A stretch of DNA of 64,000 nt from an uncultured Pelagibacteraceae bacterium (GCA_902582315.1 CACHRP010000002.1:62001-126000), one strand, 5' to 3'. Positions 28,501-38,049 are shown, numbered from the stretch's first letter. The notes: generated from the sequence alone by a model not told the origin. Made by a program: numbers and translations.

Positions 28501-28977
28501 TTTTTTTTTAAGCAAATTGTACATATTTTCAATTTCAGAAATTTTATCTTTTTCAAATAATTTACCAATAAGACTATTCAGAGAACCAGATAAAACAATA
28601 ATATCACCAGATAAAGATAATAATTCTCCTATATCACAATGAGGTACGTCCAAATTATCATTTTCTATAAATGACTTTGATGATAGTTGAATAATCGATT
28701 TATAACCATTTTCAGATTTTGCTATTAAGGGAATTTTACCAATAATATCTTTGTATTTAAAATTAACCTGCGTACCAAGAATTGGTTGAGTGCCACTTTT
28801 TGATATGTTCTCTGAAAATTCAAGTGCTCCACATAAGTTAAAAGAATCTGATAAACCTAATACCTTAACTCTTTTTTTTTTACAAAACTCAGATAATTCA
28901 TCTATTTTTAATGCCCCTTCACAAATTGAATACTGTGTATGTATTTTTATATGATTAAATTTACTATAACTTTCCAT
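25567..28977 (-). CDS. dnaE: DNA polymerase III alpha subunit
   Basis: Catalytic subunit of the replicative polymerase. The 1136 aa product (E. coli 1160 aa) has the N-terminal PHP domain (HIKIHTQYSICEGA). The palm follows, with GPGRGSGAGSLVAW and catalytic aspartates in MPDFDIDFCEEKR. Also present are VALYRPGPM, IIYQEQVMQIA, the FNKSHAAAYA finger region and a C-terminal OB-fold (about residues 990-1060). It starts 14 bases inside the end of lolD. The lolCD-dnaE order is alphaproteobacterial. Confidence 0.98.
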   Translation of the reverse strand: MESYSKFNHIKIHTQYSICEGALKIDELSEFCKKKRVKVLGLSDSFNLCGALEFSENISKSGTQPILGTQVNFKYKDIIGKIPLIAKSENGYKSIIQLSSKSFIENDNLDVPHCDIGELLSLSGDIIVLSGSLNSLIGKLFEKDKISEIENMYNLLKKKFKNDFYIEIQRHNDFNEKNFENLNLKLSEELKIPIIATNEVYYLEKEMHEAHDALMCIGNKTNINDQNRKKLSDQHYLKNDNELEKLFYDLPEALENNYNLVYKINFRPKASKPVLPNIGSEKGLNPKNILREESITGLKNKIKETFNINDDNIDKNEIYQKYLKRLDHEINIIIKMEYSSYFLIVSDYIKWAKTNNIPVGPGRGSGAGSLVAWCLDITDVDPIKFNLIFERFLNPERISMPDFDIDFCEEKRDLVFEYLNTKYKNSVAHIITFGKLKARMVIRDVGRVLGFSYGFVDSISKMIPFDPSRPQSLTECINNEPRLQKLIKDDTRVKKLIELSLKLEGLNRNFATHAAGVVIADKKLTDTVPLYKDNSSNLLLPSTQFDMYSAENAGLIKFDFLGLKTLTVINNTSKMIKETDKNFDIKKINFDDQKVFKLLSSGHTVGLFQLESSGMREALMQMKPNHLEDIIALVALYRPGPMANIPTYNDCKHGNKEPDYLHPLLEEILKPTYGVIIYQEQVMQIAQKLSGFTAGEADILRRAMGKKKRQELEKQKLRFIEGAVKNGINRETAASIFLKIEPFAEYGFNKSHAAAYAIIAYQTAFLKTYYQKEFFSASMTMDISNQNKLSEFYEELKRLKIKIQRPDINKCFADFKSKNDIFYYALGAIKNVGYEAVSNIVRERLKGGKFSSLNNFINRISPKDINKLQLEGLVKAGAFDSININRKKIYDSIPKLILKSKNTYDNKINNQINLFQTDEDDNDVLENNPDDWKFDERLSKEFSSIGFFVSDHPLNEFSEILENYKVYNFNDFKDSLDKLEANIAATVLKIQEKKTQKGNSYAIVKFSDRQSVFELFIFSDLLEINREFLKDGNSLLITVNKNVSDENNRFKKYNVRKISPLQNLINKPIENILISAHTEENLKEIDKILHKQGNTNVKIKFISETKELVFNLKNKRHIDRNHIKLLRNQGISTNII

Positions 28978-29647
28978 TGATGGATCTTATATTACCATCA
29001 ATCATTTCAATTTTACAATCGGACATTTCAGCAAATTCTCTATTATGAGTTGCAAAAATAATTAATCTATTTTTATTTCTTAAGTTTAATAAAGTCTTAA
29101 ATACACTTTTAGCATTTTTTAAATCTAAGTTTCCCGTAGGTTCATCTGCTAAAATTATTTTTGGTTTATTAATTATTGCTCTTGCAATTGCTACTCTTTG
29201 ATTCTCACCCCCTGATAATTCTGTCGGGAAATGATTTACTCTCTTAGAGAGGCCCAAATTAGATAAGATCTTTTTTGCATTTGCTGCAGCTGTTTTAGGA
29301 TTATTATTTAATGCTAACTCTGCTAAACTTACATTTTCTAGTGCTGTAAAATCATTTAGTAAATTATAATTTTGATAAATTATACCAATTGATGAAGATC
29401 GATATAAATCGTTGATATCTTGCTTCTCATAGTTAATAATTTTATTTTCTATTACAATTGATCCAGTGCTGGGTTTATCTATTAAAGATATTAAATTTAA
29501 TAATGTAGATTTTCCAGATCCAGAAGGTCCAATTAATGAATAAATTTTTCCAATTTTAAAATTAAGACTTATATTACTCAGGGCTTTAATTTTATTTTTT
29601 TTAAAAAAAAATTTTGATACTTTTTTAAAAGATATTAAATTATTCAT
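28964..29647 (-). CDS. lolD: lipoprotein-releasing ABC transporter ATPase LolD
   Basis: ATPase that powers extraction of lipoproteins from the inner membrane for transfer to LolA. The 227 aa ABC domain has Walker A GPSGSGKST, Q-loop YQNYNLL, signature LSGGENQRVAIARA and Walker B IILADEPTGNLD, then the switch His in ATHNREFA. It follows the permease with an eight-base overlap. The adjacent Lol-type permease distinguishes it from MacB-like or FtsE ATPases. Confidence 0.95.
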   Translation of the reverse strand: MNNLISFKKVSKFFFKKNKIKALSNISLNFKIGKIYSLIGPSGSGKSTLLNLISLIDKPSTGSIVIENKIINYEKQDINDLYRSSSIGIIYQNYNLLNDFTALENVSLAELALNNNPKTAAANAKKILSNLGLSKRVNHFPTELSGGENQRVAIARAIINKPKIILADEPTGNLDLKNAKSVFKTLLNLRNKNRLIIFATHNREFAEMSDCKIEMIDGNIRSINGKL

Positions 29648-30860
29648 ATTTAAGAGATTTAATAGGATCTAATTTAGATGCTTTAATAGCTGGAAATATT
29701 GAGACAATAACAGTTGCCGTCACAGAACATATTGAGATCAAAATTATAGAATTGACATCTATTTCGGATGGCATTTTACTTAAAAAATAAATTTCCTCTG
29801 GAAATATCGATATATTGAATATTTTACTTAAGATAGAGCGAATATTTTCAATGTATATCGAAAAGGTAACACCTATTAAAACTCCAAACATTGTTGCGGT
29901 CAAACCGATATAAAAACCTACAAGAAAAAAAATTTTTGTAATTGATTTATTCAATACTCCTATAGATTTTAGAACAGCAATTTCTTTTGTTTTATTCTTG
30001 ACCAAAATAGTTAATCCAGAAATTATATTAAATGTAGCTACAATTATTATTAATGAAAGAATAATAAACATCACATTTCTCTCAACCTTAAGAGCTGAAA
30101 ATAATGGTTTATTAAGATCAGCCCATGTATAAATTAAATTATTGGGAAATTTAATTTCAAAGAATTTTTTTGCATTTTTAATATTAATTGGATTTTTTAA
30201 GAAAATTTCTAAATTTCTTTGTTCATCATCCAAATTGAGCAAACTCTCTAAATTATTAATGCTTGTAAAAGCAACATTTCTATCAAAATCGACTAAGCCA
30301 CTTTCGAAAAAACCAGAGATTTTAAAAATTTCTTGCTTTGGCAAGTTTCCTATAATTGTTTCTTCCCCTTTTGGAGACATTATCAAGATATTGTCACCTA
30401 CTTTTAAATCTAGATCAAAACTTAATTCTTTGCCAAGAATTACATTTTTTTCATTATTGAATTTTATATCTGTCAAATTTTTTTTAAATATAGGTAGATT
30501 ATTTATTTCTTTTGGTTTGTATCCTCTAATAGAAAGACCTTTTGTAAAATTTTCTTTAATTAGAACTACTTCACCTGAATTAGTTTCGAGATATGTGTCC
30601 AATAAAGCATCTATTTCATTTCCAAAAATATCTTTTGTAATCTTTCCATAGGAGTGAACTATAATATGAGAATTAAAACCCACTATTTTACTAATAAGCT
30701 CAGATCTGAATCCATTCATTACAGACATTACTATTATTAAAACAGCAACCCCAAGAGAAATTCCAATGAAAGAAAAAGTTGATACAACATTTAAAAAACC
30801 ATCTTTTTTTCTGGTTCTTAAATATCGTAAAGCTATTTTGTTCTCTAGTTTTGAAATCAA
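29640..30860 (-). CDS. lolC: lipoprotein-releasing ABC transporter permease (LolC/LolE/LolF type)
   Basis: Membrane partner of LolD. The 406 aa protein has the N-terminal LRYLRTRKKDGF and VLIIVMSVMNGF with a first membrane helix at about 22-46. A large periplasmic domain spans about 47-255, with three helices in the C-terminal FtsX region. It begins with TTG at 30860, whose TTGA overlap with the proS stop mirrors the ATGA overlaps nearby; no suitable ATG exists. Only one permease gene is present, so it probably works as a homodimer (LolF-like), as proposed for bacteria lacking separate LolC and LolE. Confidence 0.9.
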   Translation of the reverse strand: MISKLENKIALRYLRTRKKDGFLNVVSTFSFIGISLGVAVLIIVMSVMNGFRSELISKIVGFNSHIIVHSYGKITKDIFGNEIDALLDTYLETNSGEVVLIKENFTKGLSIRGYKPKEINNLPIFKKNLTDIKFNNEKNVILGKELSFDLDLKVGDNILIMSPKGEETIIGNLPKQEIFKISGFFESGLVDFDRNVAFTSINNLESLLNLDDEQRNLEIFLKNPINIKNAKKFFEIKFPNNLIYTWADLNKPLFSALKVERNVMFIILSLIIIVATFNIISGLTILVKNKTKEIAVLKSIGVLNKSITKIFFLVGFYIGLTATMFGVLIGVTFSIYIENIRSILSKIFNISIFPEEIYFLSKMPSEIDVNSIILISICSVTATVIVSIFPAIKASKLDPIKSLKYE

Positions 30861-32185
30861 TTTTTTTTACTTTGATTTATTAATTTAATTATTTGATCCA
30901 GGCTTAAAATTTTTGAATCCTCACCGATATTAATATATTCAAAATTATCACCCTCGGTTTTATTTCCTATTATAATTTGAGATGGTATACCAATTAAATT
31001 AAATTTTTTTAATTTAGCTGAAAAATTTTCCTCTGTATCATCAATAATATAATCTATATTATTATTTTTTAATTTCTTTGATAAATTAATTGCTTTATCT
31101 AAATTCGTATTATCACCTTTATTTAAAAATGGTATAATAGCACAATCATATGGTGACACTGATTGTGGCCACTTCATTATTTCTTTTTTTTCGTCATATT
31201 TAGCTTCAATAATTGCTCCTACTAGCCTAGATACACCAACTCCATAAGAACCCATTTTTACAAATTCTTTTTTTCCATTATAATCAACACTTGAATTCAT
31301 TGGTTTTGAATACTTATCTCCAAAATAAAAAATATGGCCTACTTCTATACCTTTTGTTTTGAGTCTAAATTCCTCAGGAACTTTTTTGTTAAATTCTTTT
31401 TCATTAAATTTTTCATCTGTAACTGAATAAAATTTTTCAAATTCTTTTCTCAAATTTTCAAGTGAATCTTTTTCAATTTCTGTTTGATCACTGTTTACAT
31501 TAAAAATTCTTTTATCTGTATAAATTTTACTTTCACCAGTATCAGCTAAAATAATAAATTCATGGGAAAGATTTCCTCCTATTGGTCCAGTATCTGCAGC
31601 CATGGGTATTGCTGATAAATCTAATCTTTTAAATGTTTTTAAATAAGAAAGAAAAAATTTATTATATGAGAATAATGCTTCTTCGTCGTTTAAATCAAAA
31701 GAATAAGCATCTTTCATATAAAATTCTCTACATCTCATAATTCCAAATCTTGGTCTTAATTCATCTCTAAATTTCCATTGTATGTGATAAAGGAGTTGAG
31801 GAAGAGACTTATAAGATTTTATACTTGATCTAAAAATGTCAGTAACAAGTTCTTCGTTCGTAGGCCCATAAAGCATATCTCTATTTTGTCTATCTTTAAT
31901 TCTTAACATTTCTTCACCATAATCTTTATATCTTCCACTTTCTTTCCAAATATCAGCAGATTGTATTGTTGGCATTAAAATTTCTTGAACTCCAATATTA
32001 TCTTGTTCTTCTCTCACTACTTGCTCTATTTTTTTCATAACTTTAAAACCAAGAGGTAACCATGAGTAAATACCAGCCGATGATTGTTTGATCATTCCTG
32101 TTCTAAGCATTAATTGGTGAGATTTGATTTTTGCTTCTGATGGGATATTTTTTAATATTGGGATAAACGATTTTGAAAAGAACAT
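30857..32185 (-). CDS. proS: prolyl-tRNA synthetase, short form
   Basis: Charges tRNA-Pro. The 442 aa class II synthetase has motif 1 around IYSWLPLGFKVMKKI, LYGPTNEELVTDIFR, motif 2 RFGIMRCREFYMKDAYSF and motif 3 GSYGVGVSRLVGAI, then an anticodon-binding domain. E. coli ProS is 572 aa; this form lacks the inserted editing domain between motifs 2 and 3, as usual in Alphaproteobacteria, so alanine editing would depend on a separate protein. It lies 34 bases after rnj. Confidence 0.96.
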   Translation of the reverse strand: MFFSKSFIPILKNIPSEAKIKSHQLMLRTGMIKQSSAGIYSWLPLGFKVMKKIEQVVREEQDNIGVQEILMPTIQSADIWKESGRYKDYGEEMLRIKDRQNRDMLYGPTNEELVTDIFRSSIKSYKSLPQLLYHIQWKFRDELRPRFGIMRCREFYMKDAYSFDLNDEEALFSYNKFFLSYLKTFKRLDLSAIPMAADTGPIGGNLSHEFIILADTGESKIYTDKRIFNVNSDQTEIEKDSLENLRKEFEKFYSVTDEKFNEKEFNKKVPEEFRLKTKGIEVGHIFYFGDKYSKPMNSSVDYNGKKEFVKMGSYGVGVSRLVGAIIEAKYDEKKEIMKWPQSVSPYDCAIIPFLNKGDNTNLDKAINLSKKLKNNNIDYIIDDTEENFSAKLKKFNLIGIPSQIIIGNKTEGDNFEYINIGEDSKILSLDQIIKLINQSKKN

Positions 32186-32219
32186 AAATTTATTTAATTC
32201 TTTAAATTTAAATAATCAA

Positions 32220-33878
32220 TTAAATTCTTACTAAATTTACGTTGGTTATAGGCTTTTTTCCAGTTTTTTCTTTTGAATATTTTTTACAAACTAATTTAAT
32301 AGTATCTACTATATTATTTTCCTGTTTTTTATTATTAAGTGAAAAAGTTTTTGCTGTTTTGTCAATTTCTTCCTCAAGTCCAAATTTAAATTCATCGTTT
32401 TCTATAACCGGTAGACCAACAAAAGTTAGTATTGGCTTATTATGAAGATTTCCATTAGAATTAATTAAAATTGTTACATCAAGAAAACCATTAGATGATA
32501 AATTTTTTCTTTCTTTAATTGACTTAAAATCTTCATCTACGCTAATACTTCCATCTACAAAAAGTTTACCTGAAGGAGCTCTATCGTAAACCTCAGGTTT
32601 TATACCAGGATATAATTTTACTATATCGCCATTTTCAACCAAAACTGTTTCGGGAACCTGCATCTCTTTAGCAAAATTTATATGCTCTATCATATGACGA
32701 TGCTCTCCATGTACAGGTATTATGCATTTCGGTTTAATCCAGTTATACATTTCTTTTAAATCTTCTCTGTTTGGATGTCCCGAAACATGAACGAATTCAT
32801 TTTCTTCAGAAATTACTTCAAGACCTTCTTTAACTAAATTATTATGAAGCTTATATAGTTTTTTTTCATTTCCAGGTATTATTTTAGATGAAAATATTAC
32901 TGCATCGCCCTTTTCAATTAATACGTCTGGATGTGTAAATTTAGCAATTCTCATCATTGCTCCTAATGGTTCGCCTTGACTACCTGTACATAAGTAAACT
33001 ATTTTTTCACGAGGTAAATTTTTGGCCTCTCTTGGATCAATTGGTTCAATAACATCTTTTAAATAACCACATTTTCTAGCTGCTTTAAAGATTCTGTGCA
33101 TTGATCTTCCTACTAAAGAAATATTTCTCCCAGTCTGTTTCGCGCAATAAAAAATTGTCTCCATTCTTGCAACATTTGAAGCAAATGAAGTCACGATCAC
33201 TCTTTTTTTTAATCTGTTCATTATGTTTATTAAACTTTTTCTTACATCTCCCTCTGAGCCTGATTTTCCCTCACTAAAAACATTTGTTGAGTCACAAATC
33301 ATTGCCAAAACACCGTCCTGACCAATCTCTTTTAATCTTTTTGAATTAATGTCACCTCCAATTAAAGGATTGGGATCAACTTTCCAGTCACCAGTATGAA
33401 GTATGTTACCTGCTGGTGTTTGAATTCTTAATCCATTTGGTTCTAGTATTGAATGTGTGAGTGTAATAAATTCTATTTTAAATGGTGTGAGCTCCAAGGT
33501 GCTATTTAATTGAACAATATTTATAAACGGAGTGATATCTATTTTTTTTTCTTTAAATTTCTCTGTAATTAAAACGGCTGTAAAAGGAGTGGCATAAATT
33601 TTACAATTAAGTTGAGGCCAAATATGTGCTATTGCTCCTATATGATCTTCATGAGCATGAGTTAGAACTATTCCCAATAAATCATCTTTCTTATCTACGA
33701 TAAAACCTGGATCAGGATATATCAAATCAATCCCAGGAACCGTATCATCAGCAAATGTAACGCCAATATCAACTATAATCCATTTTTGCTCACCGGGTTT
33801 TCCGTAAGCAAAAAGATTCATGTTCATTCCAATTTCGCCAGATCCACCAAGGGGACAAAATAATAATTCGTCTTTCAT
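32220..33878 (-). CDS. rnj: ribonuclease J
   Basis: Metallo-beta-lactamase/beta-CASP ribonuclease with 5'-3' exonuclease and endonuclease activity in RNA maturation and decay. The 552 aa protein has FCPLGGSGEIGMN at the start, the zinc-binding HAHEDHIGA, LTHSILEPNG, LHTGDWKVD and CDSTNVFSEG. The beta-CASP motif CTGSQGEP and HVSGHPNRED and PVHGEHRHM follow. It overlaps the coaX stop by one base. Neighbours coaX and proS match the alphaproteobacterial order. Confidence 0.95.
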   Translation of the reverse strand: MKDELLFCPLGGSGEIGMNMNLFAYGKPGEQKWIIVDIGVTFADDTVPGIDLIYPDPGFIVDKKDDLLGIVLTHAHEDHIGAIAHIWPQLNCKIYATPFTAVLITEKFKEKKIDITPFINIVQLNSTLELTPFKIEFITLTHSILEPNGLRIQTPAGNILHTGDWKVDPNPLIGGDINSKRLKEIGQDGVLAMICDSTNVFSEGKSGSEGDVRKSLINIMNRLKKRVIVTSFASNVARMETIFYCAKQTGRNISLVGRSMHRIFKAARKCGYLKDVIEPIDPREAKNLPREKIVYLCTGSQGEPLGAMMRIAKFTHPDVLIEKGDAVIFSSKIIPGNEKKLYKLHNNLVKEGLEVISEENEFVHVSGHPNREDLKEMYNWIKPKCIIPVHGEHRHMIEHINFAKEMQVPETVLVENGDIVKLYPGIKPEVYDRAPSGKLFVDGSISVDEDFKSIKERKNLSSNGFLDVTILINSNGNLHNKPILTFVGLPVIENDEFKFGLEEEIDKTAKTFSLNNKKQENNIVDTIKLVCKKYSKEKTGKKPITNVNLVRI

Positions 33879-34615
33879 TAATTAATTTTAATTACTTTGA
33901 TAAGCCCATCTATGGTTAAATCTTTTTGTATAATTGGTTTATTTTTTTTTATTTTTTTAAACATATAAGCCAAACCCCCTGTAAAAATAAGTTTGTAGGA
34001 CTTTTTTGTTTGCTTTTTAATCATTAATATAATGTTGTCAATTAGACCTAAATAGCCCCAATAAAAACCTGATTTAACTGCTTGATTTGTATTTGTACCA
34101 ACAACTTTTGAAATTTTAGATAAATTTATTAGTGGTATTAATGAAGCTTTTTTAATTAGAGTACTAAGAGATAAGGATATACCTGGAGCAATAACTCCAC
34201 CATAATATGTGTTTTTTATAATTACATCAAATGTAGTGGCTGTACCAAAATCTACAACTATAAAATTATTTCTATTATCAATTACACTAATAGCATTTGC
34301 TATTCTATCAGATCCTACTTGAGATCTGTTTACTTTAAGTTTCACTAATTTTGAAAATTTGTTATTTTTTAATTCACTACATGAAATGCCATAAGTTTTT
34401 TTGAGAAAATTTGATAATTGCTTATATACTGAAGGGACAACACTACTGAACAAACCAAGTTTTATACTTTTATTTTTTAACATTTTCAAATGTTTATTCA
34501 TATAAATGTTTGATATTAGTCTGGTTTTTAAAAATATTTTTCTAGTTTTATCAAATTTATGATTTAACAGAAAAATTTTTGTATCTGTATTCCCTATATC
34601 TCCAACAATATACAT
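33878..34615 (-). CDS. coaX: type III pantothenate kinase
   Basis: Phosphorylates pantothenate, the first step to coenzyme A. I start it at the ATG at 34615 (MYIVGDIGNTDTK, 245 aa), just after the birA stop. The frame extends 24 codons upstream into birA but adds nothing recognisable. Family motifs are GDIGNTDTKIF (phosphate-binding), VGSDRIANA, FIVVDFGTATTFDVI and GGVIAPGISLS. The ASKHA-fold type III enzyme differs from the E. coli CoaA type. Between birA and rnj as in many Alphaproteobacteria. Confidence 0.93.
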   Translation of the reverse strand: MYIVGDIGNTDTKIFLLNHKFDKTRKIFLKTRLISNIYMNKHLKMLKNKSIKLGLFSSVVPSVYKQLSNFLKKTYGISCSELKNNKFSKLVKLKVNRSQVGSDRIANAISVIDNRNNFIVVDFGTATTFDVIIKNTYYGGVIAPGISLSLSTLIKKASLIPLINLSKISKVVGTNTNQAVKSGFYWGYLGLIDNIILMIKKQTKKSYKLIFTGGLAYMFKKIKKNKPIIQKDLTIDGLIKVIKIN

Positions 34616-34616
34616 A

Positions 34617-35138
34617 TTATTTGAATTGATAAATTTTTTTTTCATAAGATTTACACAGTAATTTAAAAATTTGTAACTTTGTAACATTTTTTTTTGTAAA
34701 AAAATTAATGAAATTAGTTGGATATTTTTTGATTTTTGGCCTTTTATTTACGTTTATTCCAATTCCTACAATTAAAAATTTTTTTTTCTCTTTAAAAACA
34801 GTTTCTTGTAAAATTCCACCTATTTTTTGTTTTTTAATTAATATATCATTAGGTTTTTTTATAACTACTTTATAATCAGTAAATTTTTGTACACATTTTT
34901 GTACGATTAAACAATTAATTTTTGTTATTTTGTTTAAGCTTATTTGATTTCTAATTACAAAAAAAATTGACATAAATAAATTTCCATCGAATGAAATCCA
35001 TTTGTTACCCCTTTGACCTTTGCCCTTAGTTTGAAATTCAGCTAAAATGATTCCATTTTCAGCTCCTTTTCTTATTTGAATATGAGCTTTGTTATTAGTA
35101 CTATTTATTTTTTTATAATAAAATTTTTTAAGCCTCAT
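34617..35138 (-). CDS. birA: biotin--[acetyl-CoA-carboxylase] ligase, catalytic domain only
   Basis: Attaches biotin to the carrier protein of acetyl-CoA carboxylase. The ATG at 35138 overlaps the nuoN stop (ATGA) and gives 173 aa. The glycine-rich biotinyl-AMP loop TKGKGQRGNKW, then GNLFMSIFF, IKKPNDILI and KIGGILQE are present. E. coli BirA has 321 aa with an N-terminal repressor domain. Here the helix-turn-helix and most of the C-terminal domain are missing, so it cannot act as the classical biotin repressor. Confidence 0.9.
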   Translation of the reverse strand: MRLKKFYYKKINSTNNKAHIQIRKGAENGIILAEFQTKGKGQRGNKWISFDGNLFMSIFFVIRNQISLNKITKINCLIVQKCVQKFTDYKVVIKKPNDILIKKQKIGGILQETVFKEKKKFLIVGIGINVNKRPKIKKYPTNFINFFTKKNVTKLQIFKLLCKSYEKKIYQFK

Positions 35139-36556
35139 CAAACCAAATCAATTTTTGATACGAAATCAATAAGGCTATTTGGGTAAATAAAATAAGTTAA
35201 AATTAAAACCGTAGCTATAATCAGAGATAATTTTAATCCTATACTGTGGTTTGTATCGTATTTCTCAACTTCATTATCAAAATATATTACTTTAATTATT
35301 CTTAAATAATAAAAGGCTGCAACAACTGTCGCTAACAAACCTACAATTGCTAAGAAAAACATTGATTGCTCAATTACAGCCATAAACACATAAAATTTTG
35401 CAAAAAAACCAGCCAATGGTGGAATTCCAGCTAGTGAAAAAAGCACTATCAATAAAGAGAATGATAATAGTGGGTGATTTTTTGATAATCCTGATAAGTC
35501 ATCTATACTTTCGTGGTATTTATCCTCACGTTTTAGCATAAAAATACAACTGAAAAATGCTAAATTCATCACTAAATATATTGAAATGTAAGACACTGAA
35601 CTTTGTATACCTTCATTTGTACCTGTTGTTAAACCAGCTAAAGCATATCCCATATGACTTATAGAACTATAAGCAATTAATCTCTTTAGATTCTTTTGTC
35701 CTATAGCAGCTACAGCACCGAAAAGCATAGAGGCAATTGATAAAAAAATAATTATTGTCTGCCATTGATCGATCAAATTAATGAATGGAGTATATAAAAA
35801 TCTTATAAATACTGTTAGTGCAGCAATTTTTGGCAAGATTGCAAAAAATAATGTAACTGATGTTGGAGATCCTTGATATACGTCTGGGGCCCACATATGA
35901 AATGGTACAGCAGAAATTTTAAAGGCTAAGCCAACTAAAATAAATACCATTCCAAATATTATACCTTGTGTTGAGTCACCGTAATTTAATGAAATTTGAG
36001 AAAAATTAGTTGATGAAGAAAACCCATAAACTAAAGAACAACCATACAAGAGCAAACCAGATGATAAGGCGCTAAGAACAAAATATTTTAAACCTGACTC
36101 AGAAGAAAGTACATTATCTCTATTAAAAGATGTTAATACATATAAAGCAAGAGATTGTAGTTCAAGTCCTATATAAAATACTATTAGATCGTTAGAGCTA
36201 GCCATTACCATCATTCCAAGAATTGAGCTGAGGATTAAAATTGGATATTCTACATTATATATTTTAATTGATTTTAGATACTGTGAAGAGGTTAATAAAA
36301 CAAACAAAGTTGAAATAACAATTAATATTTTAATAAAGTTTGATAAGTAATCAATTTTATAGCTTTCATTAAATATTAATAATTCACCTGTGGATGGTAC
36401 ATTTAAAATCAAGGGAATTGATATTATTAATATTAATATACTTAGACTATAAACAGTTGATGAGCTATTTTTTTTAAAGACACCGAAAAGTAACAAAAAC
36501 ATTAAACTTAGAGATATGAATATTTCCGGTATTACATAATAAATGTCTATTATCAT
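35138..36556 (-). CDS. nuoN: NADH-quinone oxidoreductase subunit N
   Basis: Antiporter-like membrane subunit of complex I that contributes one proton channel. The 472 aa product has about 14 hydrophobic segments and family motifs LYVLTSFNRD, GLAFKISAVPFHMWAPDVYQ with the conserved channel lysine, and LIAYSSISHMGYALAG. It is the last of fourteen nuo genes and overlaps nuoM and birA by four bases or less. Confidence 0.96.
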   Translation of the reverse strand: MIIDIYYVIPEIFISLSLMFLLLFGVFKKNSSSTVYSLSILILIISIPLILNVPSTGELLIFNESYKIDYLSNFIKILIVISTLFVLLTSSQYLKSIKIYNVEYPILILSSILGMMVMASSNDLIVFYIGLELQSLALYVLTSFNRDNVLSSESGLKYFVLSALSSGLLLYGCSLVYGFSSSTNFSQISLNYGDSTQGIIFGMVFILVGLAFKISAVPFHMWAPDVYQGSPTSVTLFFAILPKIAALTVFIRFLYTPFINLIDQWQTIIIFLSIASMLFGAVAAIGQKNLKRLIAYSSISHMGYALAGLTTGTNEGIQSSVSYISIYLVMNLAFFSCIFMLKREDKYHESIDDLSGLSKNHPLLSFSLLIVLFSLAGIPPLAGFFAKFYVFMAVIEQSMFFLAIVGLLATVVAAFYYLRIIKVIYFDNEVEKYDTNHSIGLKLSLIIATVLILTYFIYPNSLIDFVSKIDLV

Positions 36557-38049
36557 TTTTTGTTTGCCATATATATTTCTAAATTTGCATTATAATTATC
36601 TATTAAATTACTTACTGATACTTCTACTGTATTAATTAAAGGTTCTGGATAAAATCCGAAATACAAACTTGGAATTGCTAATAAAGTTAAAATAATTACT
36701 TCTGATTTGTTTAAATCTACTAAGTTTTTTAAATCCTCATTTATAAGTTCACCAAAAACAACTCTCTTATATAACCAGAGCATATATGCTGCACCAAGTA
36801 TCACTCCTAAGCTCGCAATTACAGCAACCAAAAAATTATCTTTAAAAGCACCCATAAGTATCAAAAATTCTCCAATAAAACCTGTCGTGCCTGGTAAACC
36901 AAGAGCTCCCAATGTAAAAATCATGAAAATTATTGAGTATTTAGGCATAACTTCTACTATTCCACCATATCTTTTAATCTCTCTTGTATGCATTCTTTCG
37001 TAAATGACACCTACACATAAAAATAGTGCAGCAGAAATTATTCCATGACTGATCATTTGAAAAATGCTTCCTTCCAATCCCTGTTGTGTCATAGTAAAAA
37101 TTCCAAGTGTGACAAAACCCATATGCGCAACTGATGAGTACGCTATTAATTTTTTCATATCTTCCTGCATAAGGGCGACTAAAGATGTATAAATAATTGC
37201 TATAAGACTAAGTACATAAACAAATGAGACAAAGTAATCTGAGCCAATCGGAAATAGACCTATAGAAAATCTTATAAAGCCATATCCGGCCATTTTTAGA
37301 AGAATAGCTGCTAAAAGTACGGAGCCAGCAGTCGGTGCTTCTACATGTGCATCTGGAAGCCACGTATGAACTGGCCACATTGGTGTTTTTACAGCAAATG
37401 AACTAAAAAATGCTAACCATAGAATTTTTTGATATTTGGCATCAATGCCGATTTCGTAAAGTTTTTCAACATCTGTAGTCCCAGATATCCAATAAATATA
37501 AATTATTGCAACAAGCATTAAAACTGAACCAAGTAGTGTATATAAGAAAAATTTAAAAGCTGAATAAACTCTTCGCGTACCACCCCAAATTCCAATTATC
37601 AAAAACATGGGTATCAAACCACCCTCGAAGAATAAATAAAAAATAACTAGATCTAAAGAACAGAAAACGCCGATCATAAGGCTTTCCATTATCAATATAG
37701 CAACAAGAAAATCTTTTAAACGGTTTTTAATAGTACTATTTACTGAAAGTATACATAACGGAGTAATAAAAGTTGTGAGAACTACAAATAAAATTGATAT
37801 TCCATCTACACCCACCTTGTAATTTATAAATCCATAAATCCATTCTCTGTTTTCAACGAATTGGAAAGATGAGTTTGAATTATCAAATTTATACCAAAGA
37901 TAGATTGATAAAATAAAATTAATTATACTGATAAAAACAGATATATATTTATGACTATTATATTTTTCTGTTGATTTTGTAAAAAGAATAAATAAAGCAC
38001 CAACAGTAGGAACACATATTAATAAACTTAAAATTGGTATATTCATCAT
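36553..38049 (-). CDS. nuoM: NADH-quinone oxidoreductase subunit M
   Basis: Antiporter-like proton-pumping subunit of complex I. The 498 aa product has about 14 membrane segments with FEGGLIPMFLIIGIWGG, AVKTPMWPVHTWLPDAHVEA and MKKLIAYSSVAHMGFV. The family Glu in the FFEG motif and the lysine in AVKTP are present. Two adjacent ATGs (38049 and 38046) could start it; the second overlaps the nuoL stop. Confidence 0.96.
   Translation of the reverse strand: MMNIPILSLLICVPTVGALFILFTKSTEKYNSHKYISVFISIINFILSIYLWYKFDNSNSSFQFVENREWIYGFINYKVGVDGISILFVVLTTFITPLCILSVNSTIKNRLKDFLVAILIMESLMIGVFCSLDLVIFYLFFEGGLIPMFLIIGIWGGTRRVYSAFKFFLYTLLGSVLMLVAIIYIYWISGTTDVEKLYEIGIDAKYQKILWLAFFSSFAVKTPMWPVHTWLPDAHVEAPTAGSVLLAAILLKMAGYGFIRFSIGLFPIGSDYFVSFVYVLSLIAIIYTSLVALMQEDMKKLIAYSSVAHMGFVTLGIFTMTQQGLEGSIFQMISHGIISAALFLCVGVIYERMHTREIKRYGGIVEVMPKYSIIFMIFTLGALGLPGTTGFIGEFLILMGAFKDNFLVAVIASLGVILGAAYMLWLYKRVVFGELINEDLKNLVDLNKSEVIILTLLAIPSLYFGFYPEPLINTVEVSVSNLIDNYNANLEIYMANKK

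Noticed and set aside
34616-34687. Longer coaX start
   Set aside because: The extra 24 codons lie within birA and precede the conserved GDIGNTDTK start motif without any family similarity.
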